Below, piece by piece: positions 11,434 through 22,824 of a DNA stretch of 64,000 nucleotides (position 1 is the stretch's first letter; each line of letters begins with the position of its first letter). This DNA comes from Omphalotus guepiniiformis (Eukaryota; Basidiomycota; Agaricomycetes; Agaricales; Omphalotaceae): NCBI GenBank assembly GCA_028554645.1, contig JAQOOI010000076.1, positions 186,001 to 250,000 on the forward strand. Direction: 5' to 3'. A program made the position numbers and the translations under genes. The notes beneath the pieces were generated by a model. It was not told the DNA's origin, ran no database searches, and was given only the letters and a program-made list of their open reading frames with translations.

Positions 11434-14380
11434 CTATCCTGTCCTCTGCGATGTATGCCCTGGCATTTGATTTCCCAATCCTTGAGCAAATCGACCACCG
11501 CGCCCACGAGAACCGCCTACAGCGAAGAACATGATGAATATGTCGTGAAGATTGTACAGAAAATATCTCACCTCTCGAACCTCCTCTGGTTCTATCACCC
11601 TTGCCCCTTCTCTCCTGCAACTGCTCACCTCTCTTCTCGCCTGGCTTACCATCAGTTCGATCTCCCCACCCGCCAGATACACCCATCTTGGCATCCAAAC
11701 TCTTTTCGTTCTGTTCAGCCATCGCATTCACCTTTTCGGCAATTGTCTGCGCTACTTGTTGCTGACGGGTAACCTCGATACGATGGAAGACGATCACACC
11801 GCCTGACTGATCAAGGGAAGCAGAGAGCTCTTCGTTCCAAATCATCTTGGACACGATAGAGGTGACGGAGCGCAATGGAAGGGAGAAGGTGCGTGCAAGA
11901 AGCGACAACGAAAGCGTGCTATAATGTGGAGCGTAGGTGAACAGGTAGGTACGGAGGCCTTGTTCTTGTATACGTCTATAACGAGATGAGAAGTGCGAAT
12001 CATACATCACAGCAGAAAACTTACTTGGCCAACATCTCCTTGACTGTAGGAGCCTCCGGCATCAAACTCCAAATCTTGATACTTTGTACGAGATCCCTGC
12101 ATTTCTCCCACTCTCCATCTTGAAGAGCCTTACTAGCTTGCATGATATGATCACGAGTGCTCTCGGGGGGTCCGGTGAACACCTGTCGGTCTGCAAAATC
12201 CAATAGCCTCCTGAAAGGCTTGGATATTGCCTTCCTTTTCGACTCTTCAGAGTCAATACTCGCCAAAAGTGGTATTTCGACGAGCATGCTCGACACCAGA
12301 AATGCAGCCTCGAGCAGTTCCGTATTAATGTGCATATGGAAAGGTAGCTGGCGCTGCTTCTCCGCTTTCTCCTGTTCCAGTGTGAGTACCTGGAAACGTT
12401 GTTGGTGAACACCCTGCGCTAAAAGCTCCTTTACCCGCTGCGTAGTGAAGATATCCTGAAGGGTAGCCTGAGCCTCCTTGATCAATCCTGATCTAAATGC
12501 ACAAAGGCCGAGCTGAACAACAGTCCTGTTGTACAGGATCTGCGTAGCGACATCGGCGGAGTGAATAGACTCTTGTAGATGGGACATGAGTAACATGTCG
12601 CGAGCAGTATGGAAGTCGTTGTGAAGTGCATAGTGATATATGTGGCTCAGCATGGCACGCGTGCGGAGAAGAGAATTGCCCGCTTTGTAGAGAAATACAC
12701 ATAGTGAGTGAATGAGATTAGAAGTGGTTCCTTTTGAGGCAAGCGCAAGAGAGGGCCTGATCTCGGATGTATCCGCTACAGACTCAAGAACTTGTACAAC
12801 AGGGTCGGGCTGTAGAAAACGTCAACATCTTCGCGAAAATACTGGGGAAGATCACGGACCTTGGAATATATGTGCTCCAGTCTCCGCATAGCAACCCGGC
12901 TAAGAGGCTCATCCTGGCTTGTCTTCTCGTAGAAAGCCTGTGCCCGACAAATAGTTGAATAGAGAACTTTTTCATCCTTCAATCTCTCTACATATTCGGT
13001 CCCATGGGGATCAATGTTTTGCAAACTTCTGGTGAACTCATCGTCCAGGCGGTCGATAAAACTGATTATACTTCCTCGTACGCGAACAATGCCGTCCTTT
13101 TCCGTAGCAGGAGACCTTTCGAGAAGTTCGTCATAATCTTCTGTGACTTCTTGGATAACGTAGGCAGAGTCGCTGGCGACGATTGCAATGAGTTGGTCAA
13201 CTTCGCGCTGAGCAGAAAGCCAGAGGTCTATAGGCATATGTGTGGCCACAGAAGAGTTGTAGTCGAATCGCGATGAAATGAGAGCAAGAAGAACTCGTAT
13301 CCGTTGATAAGAGGTGACAGCAACTTCAAGAAGCCGTTCCAAAATCCGAATTTGCTCAGCCCGATCAGTGTTCTAGGAATAAGCATTTGTCAGTTATTGC
13401 TTGTAAGAAGAATTGCGAGTGTGGGCACCTTCTTGCCTCGAGCTTCTTGCACGGCTTGAAGATTTTTGTAGATGCTTTCTGCTGTAAGTTGCATCGTCCT
13501 TCCACCTTTACCAACAGATTGAAAGCCATCATCGGTAGCATCCGCAGTTGTCGAGCCGATTGCTGGCGTTCTCCCAGCGGCAGGAACTGAGGGAGGTTCC
13601 CGGCTAACGGTTGCGTTGTACTCGCGTTCAAAGGTTTCCGGGTCCTGAGATCAAGCTATTAGAAGGCATATCAAGTAAAGACTGAATGGTCAAACTAACA
13701 ACTTGATATTTCGAGATATCTTGTTCATACTCCTTCATGGCCTTGCGCACCTTCTGCTTCATGGCAGTCAGTGCCTTCGCATTGGTTGCGTTCATTTTCT
13801 TCTTCGCTTCCTTCTCTTTTGCAATTGTATTAGAGAGGGAGGATTCTAAGCTGATGAGAGTTTTGACGTAAAACGGAGGGACTGGTTCCGATACATTGTG
13901 CTGCCGTTGGATCATACGAGCCAGTTTGTCGAACTCTAAGAAATCAATGAACAATGCCTGACACAAGGACAGTAGCAACTTACCATTCGATATTGCGACC
14001 CAGTCGTTAATTTTTAGAGCATTCTCCATGGCTTTTCCAGTGGCCTCCATCTCAGCCAGCCTTTTTTCCTGGGCACTCATAATCCGTATGCCTGCCCTCC
14101 CTTCTTCTTCACTATCTTCATCCTCCGAGTCACTTCTTAACGGCAAGCCTGACTTTTTCGGTTTTGGCACATCGCTGTCGCTGTCGCTTTCTTCATCCGA
14201 ATCAGATTCGGAGTCGCTGCTAGAATCAGAGCCTGCAGTCCGCAAAAATCGTGACATAGCTGGTTTTGAAGCTGAGCCGGCAGGTTTGGCCTGAGGCGCC
14301 TCATCGCCACTGGACATAAGTTCCTCAGATTCATCAGAGTCAGAATCAGAATCGCCGGCTTGTCTGAAGAAACGAGACAT
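11434..14380 (-). CDS. NIP1: Translation initiation factor eIF3 subunit C (Nip1)
   Basis: Core subunit of the eIF3 complex that scaffolds 43S preinitiation complex assembly in the cytosol. It starts MSRFFRQAGDSDSDSDE, the typical acidic serine-rich N-terminus with a second copy of MSRFLRTAG. The conserved eIF3c N-terminal domain follows (KINDWVAISN), then the helical repeat region (LSHIYHYALHNDFHTARDML). The PCI domain contains RTYLFTYAPHYSTLSL and an IVSKMIWNEELSASLDQ winged helix. A basic RGG-containing tail ends QMPGHTSQRTG. The last intron (near 11540) must be removed to reach this end; without it the frame runs into unrelated sequence. The domain order is complete and length fits the family. 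Confidence 0.97.
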
Positions 14381-14756
14381 TGTGAAGTGGAAGCAAGTTT
14401 TTTTTTTGGTCCACAGGTAGAGTGATGACTGTCCGACTTGAATTCAAGTTCCGACTCAAAGCCTTAGCCAAGCAAAACCATACAACTCTATGGGGGTGCA
14501 ATAGATTATATCCCATATACGTTACATAAACTACGGAAAGTCGGCCAGTAACCTTTGCTTGGACTTTGGTTGCTTCAACTTACGTGTATGTACAAATTCG
14601 CCAAAAAGGATACGCTATTGTGAATTAAAGAATGGAAGAGACCTTGCAAGCAAGGTAAATACAAGTTTCATGTCCGTATATTTTTTGCACTAAGAGCGTC
14701 GAGATTCACGATAACGCTCAGCTAGCACGCTTTATCGAATCACAAGTCAGGCACCA
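14381..14756. promoter_or_regulatory. eIF3c promoter region and 3' flank of next gene
   Basis: No gene seen. A ten-base T run sits just upstream of the eIF3c start (about 14399-14408, plus strand). The remainder is AT-rich and unremarkable. Confidence 0.5.
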
Positions 14757-15615
14757 TTAAGCATTATAATGACGCTGGGACATGCTCACGCCTTCACCAC
14801 CCCACAATGTCAGCAAACCCGCCGAGACAGCGGAGACAATACGACGGTCCCAAGTGGGTTTATCCCAGTTGACATAAGAGTAGTAGCCGATAGCTCCCAG
14901 AACTGCCGCGTTCACGAAACCGACGAAACCGCCAAGAACGCCGGGACGGAAAACGAGTTCCTGTAGATGTTTGTAAATAAGAGTTCCCTCCTCTTTCGCG
15001 CGACGTTCTTCTTCTTGCCCCCTAGGGGTTTGACGGTATTTCTCGGCACCAAAACCTTCAGCAGCGAGGATAGCTAAAGTAGCCGCAACGGTTCCTGATA
15101 TCGCCTTCCTATCACTGCGAAGGTGTGGTTGCACGTAGAACGCGCGAGAAGCACCAGCAAGCAATCCAATATTTACTGAATCGGGGAGAGGAAAATTTAG
15201 TAGAAGTATTGGAAGCACAGCAAGCGTTACATACCAAGACCAATCAAACCGCCAGCGACACCGGGTCTGAAGAGATACCGTTTTGTGAGCTGCCAAAGAT
15301 AAAGTCCCTCAGCCTCGGCTTCTTGCAGGCGTCTGTTTCTTCTGGGCTTGGCAGGCATACTAGTTTCGGGAGATGGATGATTTTCAGATGTAATTGTGGC
15401 GGGATTCTCTTTGAATTCTGGATGCACGATGCCAACTTTAGAGATATCGTCGGCAACAGCGGAAGCAGTAGGAGGCTCGGTATTGAGGAGAGCCTGATCA
15501 GGTTGAGGCTAGGATAGAAAGAAGTGAGTAAGTGAATGGAACTGAAAACAAAGAGAAAAGAAAAACGTACCTGTGAAGGCGGAAGATTGGCAGCAGCGAC
15601 TGAAGCGTAAGACAT
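14757..15615 (-). CDS. Small membrane protein with duplicated FRPGVxGG membrane unit (possibly OM14-like)
   Basis: Three exons give a protein of about 240 residues starting MSYASVAAANLPPSQ. An N-terminal hydrophilic stretch of about 90 residues is followed by two similar halves. Half one reads LFRPGVAGGLIGLVN, then a hydrophobic helix ending AAEGFGAEKYR. Half two reads VFRPGVLGGFVGFVN, then a helix ending WGGEGVSMSQR. Each half has two potential membrane segments, so three to four in all. The MSYAxxA start, helix count and small size recall the fungal mitochondrial outer-membrane protein OM14. That assignment is inference and weak; the duplication itself is plain in the sequence. A TGACGTCA element lies about 60 bp upstream. 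Confidence 0.8.
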
Positions 15616-15673
15616 AATGGATGTTCAAATATAACTGACCTGCATATGTATCTCTCCTTTTAAAAGGCTTAAA

Positions 15674-15681
15674 TGACGTCA
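15674..15681. promoter_or_regulatory. CRE/ATF palindrome TGACGTCA
   Basis: A perfect bZIP (ATF/CREB) consensus lies 59 bp upstream of the start codon at 15615. A second ACGTCA half-like site occurs about 15 bp further out. Binding is inferred. Confidence 0.4.
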
Positions 15682-15794
15682 CTTACCTACGTCACCGCAC
15701 AACCATATCAGGGCAGATTTCATAAAAAAAGGACCAAAATACAATATACAGTACACATATCACCAAAATTAGATTCCACAAAAAAACCACAAAT

Positions 15795-16890
15795 TCAGGC
15801 TGCCATATCGTGAAGTTCAGCAAGCTCACTGCAAACCCAAGTAACAATTCTCTTGATTGCCTCCGTCACATCCTCTGTGCTCAACGGTTGTCCCACCGGT
15901 GGGCAATGCAAGAACAGAACTTGTGTATTACGATCCTTCTCGTACGGCTTTCCGTTTCTCTTAGACTCGGCTAAGGAGCAGTAATAGATGAAGTCGCATA
16001 GATAGTGCCCTGCGTCCATTGAAGAGTAGATTTGCTGCCAGATTGTCAGTCTTTTAGGTACCTCAAAGACATGCCTCACCCACCTCGATGCCCGAGTTCT
16101 TCAAATCGTAAACAAGTCTTGAAACATCGATATCCGTATAGATCTCTACGAGCCGCTGAGAATGACAGTCAAACTGTTGTGATCTTCCACTGACCGTCAG
16201 GAAACTTCTCGTAACCGAATCCAAAACCGCGATTCGGTCTCGCACTGAACGAATCTCCTGTGTTCTCCACCATGTCGAAACCATGGCCAACCCTTTCAGT
16301 TGGCTGTCCAATCGAGACGTCCGAGTCATCCGGGTGTCCAAAGTCAGATGGCGGACCCTTCACAACTGGTGCCATCTTCCCAGTCGCATCCTTCATATAG
16401 TACCCAAATCTGTGTCCTAGTTTTTCCATCCTTAGTGGCCCCCTCCCTGCCACTCCGATATGAAAAATGAAGTCGTATCCTTTGTCTGGAGGAACGGGAA
16501 AGAAATCGTCCTTCACGTCGTCTGGAAGCACCGGAGGCCGTAGGTGTAGTTTGGGAACGATGTTCAGGACTGCTTCGTATTCCACTGGTATCTCGAGCGC
16601 AGATATCTTGACTATGCGATGCTTCGACTCTGCATTCGGACGCATGACTACCTGGCCGTCGATCACTACGGGATCTGGATCGAGAGGCATGATTACATTG
16701 TGAAGAGGCTTGACGGCCAGCCATGAAGCATTCACTGGATGCCTAAGAAACGGCTACGCTTCCGTCAAGTTAGTGAAAAGTAATAAAGCCCCCATTAATG
16801 AACCATTATGCTCACTCCGAAGCCCGTAAGAAGTACATTGAATACACCTTCCTCCCCGACGCCATTCACTCCAGCAGTAACCGTAGGCAT
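15795..16890 (-). CDS. Pyroglutamyl-peptidase I-like cysteine peptidase (family C15)
   Basis: Predicted cytosolic enzyme removing N-terminal pyroglutamate from peptides. Exon 1 (start 16890, MPTVTAGVNG) reads VLLTGFG and joins across a short intron to PFLRHPVNASW, the signature of the family N-terminus. FIFHIGVAGRG follows. The catalytic region reads SMDAGHYLCDFIYYCSL, with the likely nucleophile Cys after YL. QVLFLHCPPVGQP supplies the likely catalytic His. The C-terminus is short (SELAELHDMAA). The insert between the two halves is longer than in bacterial enzymes, as in other fungal members. A CACGTG lies 60 bp upstream at 16950. The position of the catalytic Glu was not resolved by eye. 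Confidence 0.88.
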
Positions 16891-16949
16891 TGCGGACGAG
16901 CAAGACCAAAGGAGAGACAGGAACGGTCCAAGTCGAGTAGAAAGCGGAA

Positions 16950-16955
16950 CACGTG
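16950..16955. promoter_or_regulatory. CACGTG upstream of the peptidase gene
   Basis: A CACGTG core lies 60 bp before the start of the pyroglutamyl-peptidase-like gene. Function is inferred only from position. Confidence 0.25.
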
Positions 16956-17117
16956 GTCATTCATAGCTTCGGACTGCCGACGCCGACGTAAGAAGACAGA
17001 AAAGGACCCAAACAATATTTACATGATATCTAGATTCTACATATGATACATCGCAGTAGATCGCAAAGCAGTAAAAGCAGTAAGTACTAGTAGCAATAGT
17101 GGATATAGTATAAACGT

Positions 17118-19449
17118 TCATCGTTCCCGTTCCTTACGACCTTCCCATGTCTTGCCATCATTCTCTTCGCTTTCCCAATGTGCAAGTGCCTCTTCGTCCC
17201 ATATCTTCCCTGACATGTCTCCGGGTTTTCTCATGAATTTTTGTCCTTCGATTTCCGGTGGCACGTATGTATTATGCACCGGATGTCTGTTGCAGAGATG
17301 AGTGATCTGTGAGGCAGTAGCAACTGTACTTACGCATAATCCGGATTATAGTGATATCCCTCAGAGTAACCCAATTCTTTCATCAACCTTGTTGGGGCAT
17401 TCCGCACTTGCAAGGGTACAGGAAGTGTCAGATCTTTTTCTGCGGCAGCCTGAGCGCGATTGAATGCCTCTGTAAAACATTTGAGTGCCAGCACTACGGC
17501 TTAACGGAGGGGGTCAGCGCACCGTATGCCCGTGTCGATTTGGGGGCCTCTGCGAGATACGCAACGATATGTGCAAGGTTGATTCGACATTCGGGCATAC
17601 CAATGATTTGACAAGCTTGCAAAGCAGCCATTGCCTGTACATGATCATCAGTGGAGCTCAAACCAATGTAACGACTCAATAGGCACATACCAGGGGTAGA
17701 GCCTGATTGTCTGTCAGCCCGACGTCTTCGCTCGCACACACTACCATCCGTCGTGCAATATAAAGCGGATCCTCACCAGCAGTCAACATTCTGGCTAGCC
17801 AATACATAGCGGCGTCAACGTCACTTCCCCGGACACTTTTGTGTAAAGCAGAAATCATATCATAACGACTATCGCCAGAGCGATCGTAAGATGCTGAAAC
17901 AGACCGTCTCAAGTTCTCTATTAGATGGTTCTCTGGTGTATTTGTGGAAGCAGCCAACACTAGCTCAAGGAGAGACAGAGCTGTGCGAGCATCGCCGGCA
18001 GATAATGAAACCATTGATGCTAAAACTCGTCTGGAAATCTGTGGATATGAGGGAAATGGATTGCCATCTGATTTTGTATCTTGGAAATGAGGCGAAGAAG
18101 GCGGTGCAGAATATGAAGACTGAGATGACCCTGGAATCGAATCGTGTTGCAAGCTAGAAGACACGTCAATAATTTCGACTTTTTCTGCATCATGAGGTTC
18201 CACTGGAGGCGAAACCTGGGATATTGCCTTTTCAATAACCAGTTCCATATCCGAGTCGGTCAAACGTTCAAAAACAAACACTCTAAAGAAGTTTTCGAGT
18301 GAGCGATCAGAGCAATGGGTCTGTGAGAGCAAAAACCTCCCTGCAGCGACTCAATAGGGCACCAGTCAACTTGAAAGATGGATTCTCGGTCGTTGCTCCA
18401 ATAAGCTAAGTTCGGTGGGGTCTCAGAGGTAGAAACAGCAGCCAATGCGGTGCTTACCTGTATGTGGCCCTGCTCTAGAAAGGGTAAGAAAATGTCCTAA
18501 CGGAAGTTAACACGGCTATGATTGGGATCCAGTCTGTTCTACCTGCTGCGCTTTGTTGAACCGATGAACTTCATCCAAGAATAATAACGTCTTTCTAATA
18601 CTTGAATAAGTAGATACTCGAGTGTAGTTGGGGCAAGCTTACCGTCCAGTCAGTCGCAATGTATTCTTGGCTTCTTCGAAAACGGGCCGTACTTCGTTGA
18701 TACCTACAATCGTTGCACTCAATTCCTTAAAGATCGAACCAGTCTGTTTGGCGAGCAATCGAGCCAAAGTAGTCTTTCCTACACTGTAATCGCGGGTTTG
18801 AGTGAAGATGGCGCCGCATCACAAAAGGGAATTACCCTGGCGGCCCCCAGAAAATCATGCTACCCAGAGAACCATTCCTCATTGAGCTCATCAGCAGAGA
18901 CTCAGGTCCTGTCAGATGAGGTTGTCCCACGAAGTCCGCGAGCGTATTCGGACGAAGGCGTTCGGCCAGCGGTGCAGCTTCCGCAATAGTGGCCGATATT
19001 TTTGGTCTTTTATTAGAGAACACGGCTTTTGACGATTCGTCGGTAGATGTACGTTTTTTATTAGAATGGACACGCCTTGATACATGGTCTTTGAGATCCT
19101 GTGTCTTCTTCTGGAACAGGGGATGAATGCTTTTGGTAGATTTCGCTCCGGATGTAGGCTCTGGAATTTTCGTGGGCTTCGTGGAGGACCCCGACGCGTC
19201 GCTACGCGTAGCGTCGGCGGGCACTGAATCAGAGCATCTATTGTCCAAGTGTGCATTGATGGACATGGCAGGGACATCTTTGGAGCAAATGGGACTAAAT
19301 TGAGTGTAGTCAGAACCAAGGACAAGCTGTTGATCTCGAGAACGCGTACCATTGCACGACTTGATCGAAGTTGAAAAAAGAGAGATCAGGAGATTCACAC
19401 CAACCAAGCCTCAACTTTACATACCTGCCTGATTCGACGAATCTTTCAT
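17118..19449 (-). CDS. MGS1: Mgs1/WRNIP1 AAA+ ATPase with UBZ4 zinc finger
   Basis: Nuclear DNA-damage-tolerance ATPase related to clamp loaders and bacterial RarA, which acts at stalled forks and binds ubiquitinated PCNA. Reading two tiny 5' exons (start 19449) gives [19 protein letters not shown], which completes a UBZ4 finger ending [10 protein letters not shown] basic linker follows. The ATPase starts [17 protein letters not shown], with Walker A GPPGVGKTT (assembled across an intron at about 18790-18835), a LDEVHRF Walker B and a GATTENPSF sensor region. The MgsA/RarA C-terminal domain includes [17 protein letters not shown] and CASEDVG. The protein ends WEGRKERER. All hallmark residues are present. 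It is divergent from NUP84, with 239 bp between starts. Confidence 0.95.
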
Positions 19450-19564
19450 TGTTGCATGAATGATTGCTCGAACCTTTGACCGCGAGCAGCAAGGGTGAGT
19501 GGTCCCGGTCAGCGCCAAAGCCTCTCTTTGAAGTTCTCACGAACGCGTCGAAATCTGTTCTTGG

Positions 19565-19571
19565 TCACGTG
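19565..19571. promoter_or_regulatory. TCACGTG in the MGS1/NUP84 divergent promoter
   Basis: The site sits about midway in the 239-bp region between the two divergent start codons (19449 and 19689), so it could serve either gene. Confidence 0.35.
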
Positions 19572-19688
19572 CCAATTAAAAGCTTTTCACCCACCCTCGA
19601 CGACGGCTACGACAGCGACGACTCGCTGTTGAATTTAGTCGAGTCTTCCCATCTACTGTGTCAAGCTGAAGTCTCAAAGTCCTCACGA

Positions 19689-22684
19689 TGGACCCCTTGT
19701 ATGTCTCCTGCGCAGAGGTTTTGTCTCTTGCACAGTCCATGAAAGGAGACCTTGAGGGTCTTTTACACCCAGAAACTGGATTTGCCCCTCGCCTGAGACA
19801 GTTGTGCCAAGACCAGTGAATATTCATATGGAACCATGATTGTCTTTCTTGTCTCTGAAGCCATAACATTCGCAGGATAGCTGATATGCAAGAGAGTGGC
19901 CAAGGCCGAACCCTACCTGAGGAGTTGGATTTGCTACGTTTAGAAGAAAATACGTGGGCGCTACTGCAAGCCGTCATGCCGTTAGTTGTCTTCCCTCTGC
20001 TATACACTAGTGCACTAATACATTTCAAGACAGTGCGCGAAAAACCGAGCGTCCTACATCTGACTCTGCACGCGACTTGTTGCAGTACAATCCGTATACG
20101 CCGACGTCTACGATCGCCCAGGCCATAATGGATGCTTCTCCGGGGCTCACCGAGCTCATTGTCGTGCGTGAATGGTTGCAAGAGACTGCCCCTCTGCCGA
20201 CACACCCAGAAGCTACCACAGGCTACTGGAAGTTTACGAAATACAACGTCATGCAGTCGCTGAGAACTGGAGCTGTTAGTAGGGATGGTTTAGTAAAAGA
20301 GATGGACCCAGATGCGGTGAACCGTGGTGATGGACGTAGTCTTGCCGCAGATGATTCCGTGCGCTCTTTTTTCCCCTAGTTGTGAGTATCACTCTGAAAG
20401 TACCCTTAGAGCTACGAGAAGGGTCTTGCCCAGGCGTTGTATGGATATATTCGAACTGGCAGATTGGAAGAGGCTGCGGAACTTTGTCGAAAAGCTCATC
20501 AACCATGGCGAGCTGCAAGCATACGTGGATCTTTCTTGTTCCGATGGAAAGCGATCGGTAGGTGCTGCATTCGTTGCTCCTAATTCATCATACGAGCCAA
20601 AATAGCCAATGAACAGAGCGAGGACGACGAAATAGAAGCAGAAAACCCGGAGTTGTGGTCCGGTAATCGGAATCGAAAGCTGTGGAAGTCAGCATGTACG
20701 CGTGCCGCTTTGAATGTACGCGACCAGTCCGATTTTGCGTCGCATTTCTGCTGAATCTTACCGCCAGACTGCCCTTCCAGAACACGAGCGCGTTCTCTAT
20801 GCCGCGCTCGCGCCTTCTCCTCAAACCTTTCTCATCCTCAAATCTGCCTGTCGTACATGGGAAGACCATCTGTGGGCACAAATTAGTATCATGTGTGAGG
20901 AGAAGCAAGTCATGGAGATGAGCAGACTAGGCGGAAGTTTTTGGGAAGATGGCTCGGCCGCTGTAGAAAAAGGTGTCATGTGGGTCTCTGAAGATGTTAT
21001 GGAGGCAGAAGAAGAGGAATGGGAGAAAGAAGTTTTAGCTTCGCTTGATAGCTTAAAAAGTGTACATGTGGAGGATGGGTGAGTGACTACGTGCTTTACA
21101 ATCTCGAATACTCACAGTGAAGTAGCCCATCAGCCGATCATCCCTTTCACTTTTCTCAGCTAAATATTATCTTGGATCGCACAGGCTACCTCCTAGAAGT
21201 ATTTGCTGAGGGGTTGCAGAATGGGTCTTACGAGATCAGCTCGTTTGAGTACGTCGCTTTTCGTTCTTTGTAATAGCCAAACTTACAGAGGTGCAGATAT
21301 GCCCCCATGTGTCGATTTTTTGCCCACCTCTGCCTCTTCTTGAAAATGATCGACGCGTCTGTTCCCCCACACGCTGCTGTTGTGATTTTGGAAGCCTATT
21401 TGCAAGTTCTGGAGGTTGGATTTGATCTAGTCGCCCTCTCGGGCTTTTCTAACGACCATTGCAGGCTGCAGGCCAACGGGATCTTATTGCTATGTACGCA
21501 GGCGCTTTGGGAGAAAACGCTGTCAACAGATACGCACTATTCCTGGTATCACTAGAACTTTCCGCTGATGTCTCCGAACGGCGAAGTGCGTTGACTCAAG
21601 CCAAGGATCACGGCTTAGATATGGACAGTGTCGCTATTGCTGCAGCTGAAATGACCATGAACAAAGCCTTTGAAGTGCACACTATCGTCTCGATTTTCTT
21701 TTATTCGAGTCTGACAATAGCCATTTCCAGTTATTGCCCGTGCCGAAAGGGCCTCTGCCCTCCATCATCGCACTTCAACCTCCGGCCAATGATACCGAAA
21801 CCTTTTTGCTTCGCTCAATAGAGTGGACTATCTTGTCTGATACTACCTACGATCGGGCTCTGGAACAAACCAATCACATCTTGAGATACTTTCTGGGTAC
21901 GCTAATTGCACAATTGTTGCGGCTCTCGCTTAAGTTTCTGTAGCGTCTGGACGGCTGCAACTAGCCCAGTCCTTGCTGGTGGTGCTACCACCTGAACTCT
22001 CCTCTATCGGAGAGCCGGAGGAGCAAGCTACTGAGTATCTGCATTACAGGCAGTTCTTTGCTATTTGGGAAACTCTAGAGCGGACTGTTGAATGCCAAGG
22101 TCTAGAAGTTCCAAACATGAACCGAGACACCCGGGCTGCTTGGCTTCAGGATTACCAGGTACGCCCTAAATCACTAACTGACCGCGGTATTGTTTGAGTC
22201 ACTGCGAAATAGCTTCTTATTGATCAAGCACGGGAACAAATATTCAAACTGCTGACATCGGAATGGCTTGTAACTGATGTTGAGACTTCAGGCGGTAAGG
22301 CACATTGAGCTAAGGTGTTGAGCACTGATAGACTCTTGGTCCAGGTGATGCGCGACGCAGGACACTCATTCGCATCCGTCAAATATATGTTCCCGAACTC
22401 ATCATACGACTCCACTTCACACTACTTAACTCGCGTCACCATTTCCCTGAGTATGCCTTACTTGTTCTGTCTTGAAATATGGAAATAGCTCACCATTAAG
22501 CTGCAGGAATTTAAAGTTGTGTCTAGAACTGACAAATATTGTTGCAGATTCAAGGTATAAGTTGTATGAAGATTTTGTCAATGAAGACGGGCGGAGACTG
22601 GGTGATTACTTGAGCGCTGTCAGGCAAGCCGTTGTGGGAGGGTTAGATGGCGGAGGATCAGATCCATTTCGAGTACTCGTGTAA
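19689..22684 (+). CDS. NUP84: Nucleoporin Nup84/Nup107
   Basis: Structural subunit of the outer-ring Y-complex of the nuclear pore. The frame starts MDPLYVSCAEVLSLAQSM. Helical-repeat sequence follows: WALLQAVM, DLLQYNPYTPTSTIAQA, REWLQETAP and GYWKFTKYNVMQSL. LQALYGYIRTGRLEEAAELCR and HQPWRAASIRG are the conserved central part of the Nup84/Nup107 domain. WEDHLWAQISIMCEEK continues it. The C-terminus is LYEDFVNEDGRRLGDYLSAVR. Around a dozen short introns interrupt the gene. The order of conserved blocks is complete, so the gene looks intact. It lies 140 bp upstream of the next gene on the same strand. Confidence 0.93.
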
Positions 22685-22736
22685 TCTAATCTTATCTCCT
22701 CACATGAGAATCTTATGTAAGTACATGAATGCGCGC

Positions 22737-22744
22737 TCACGTGA
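22737..22744. promoter_or_regulatory. E-box palindrome TCACGTGA
   Basis: A perfect palindrome lies 81 bp upstream of the start at 22825 and 53 bp after the NUP84 stop. Confidence 0.35.
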
Positions 22745-22824
22745 CCAGCGGTGTCCCCTTTGAACTTCTGATTCAAACTTCAAACCCTTCAGATTCTGAA
22801 TGACGATCCCTGCTCCTTTCTCCT

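Noticed and set aside
11032..11772. Plus-strand ORF of 246 codons
   Set aside because: It is antisense to the eIF3c 3' end and promoter of the neighbour; eIF3c motifs and composition explain this region.
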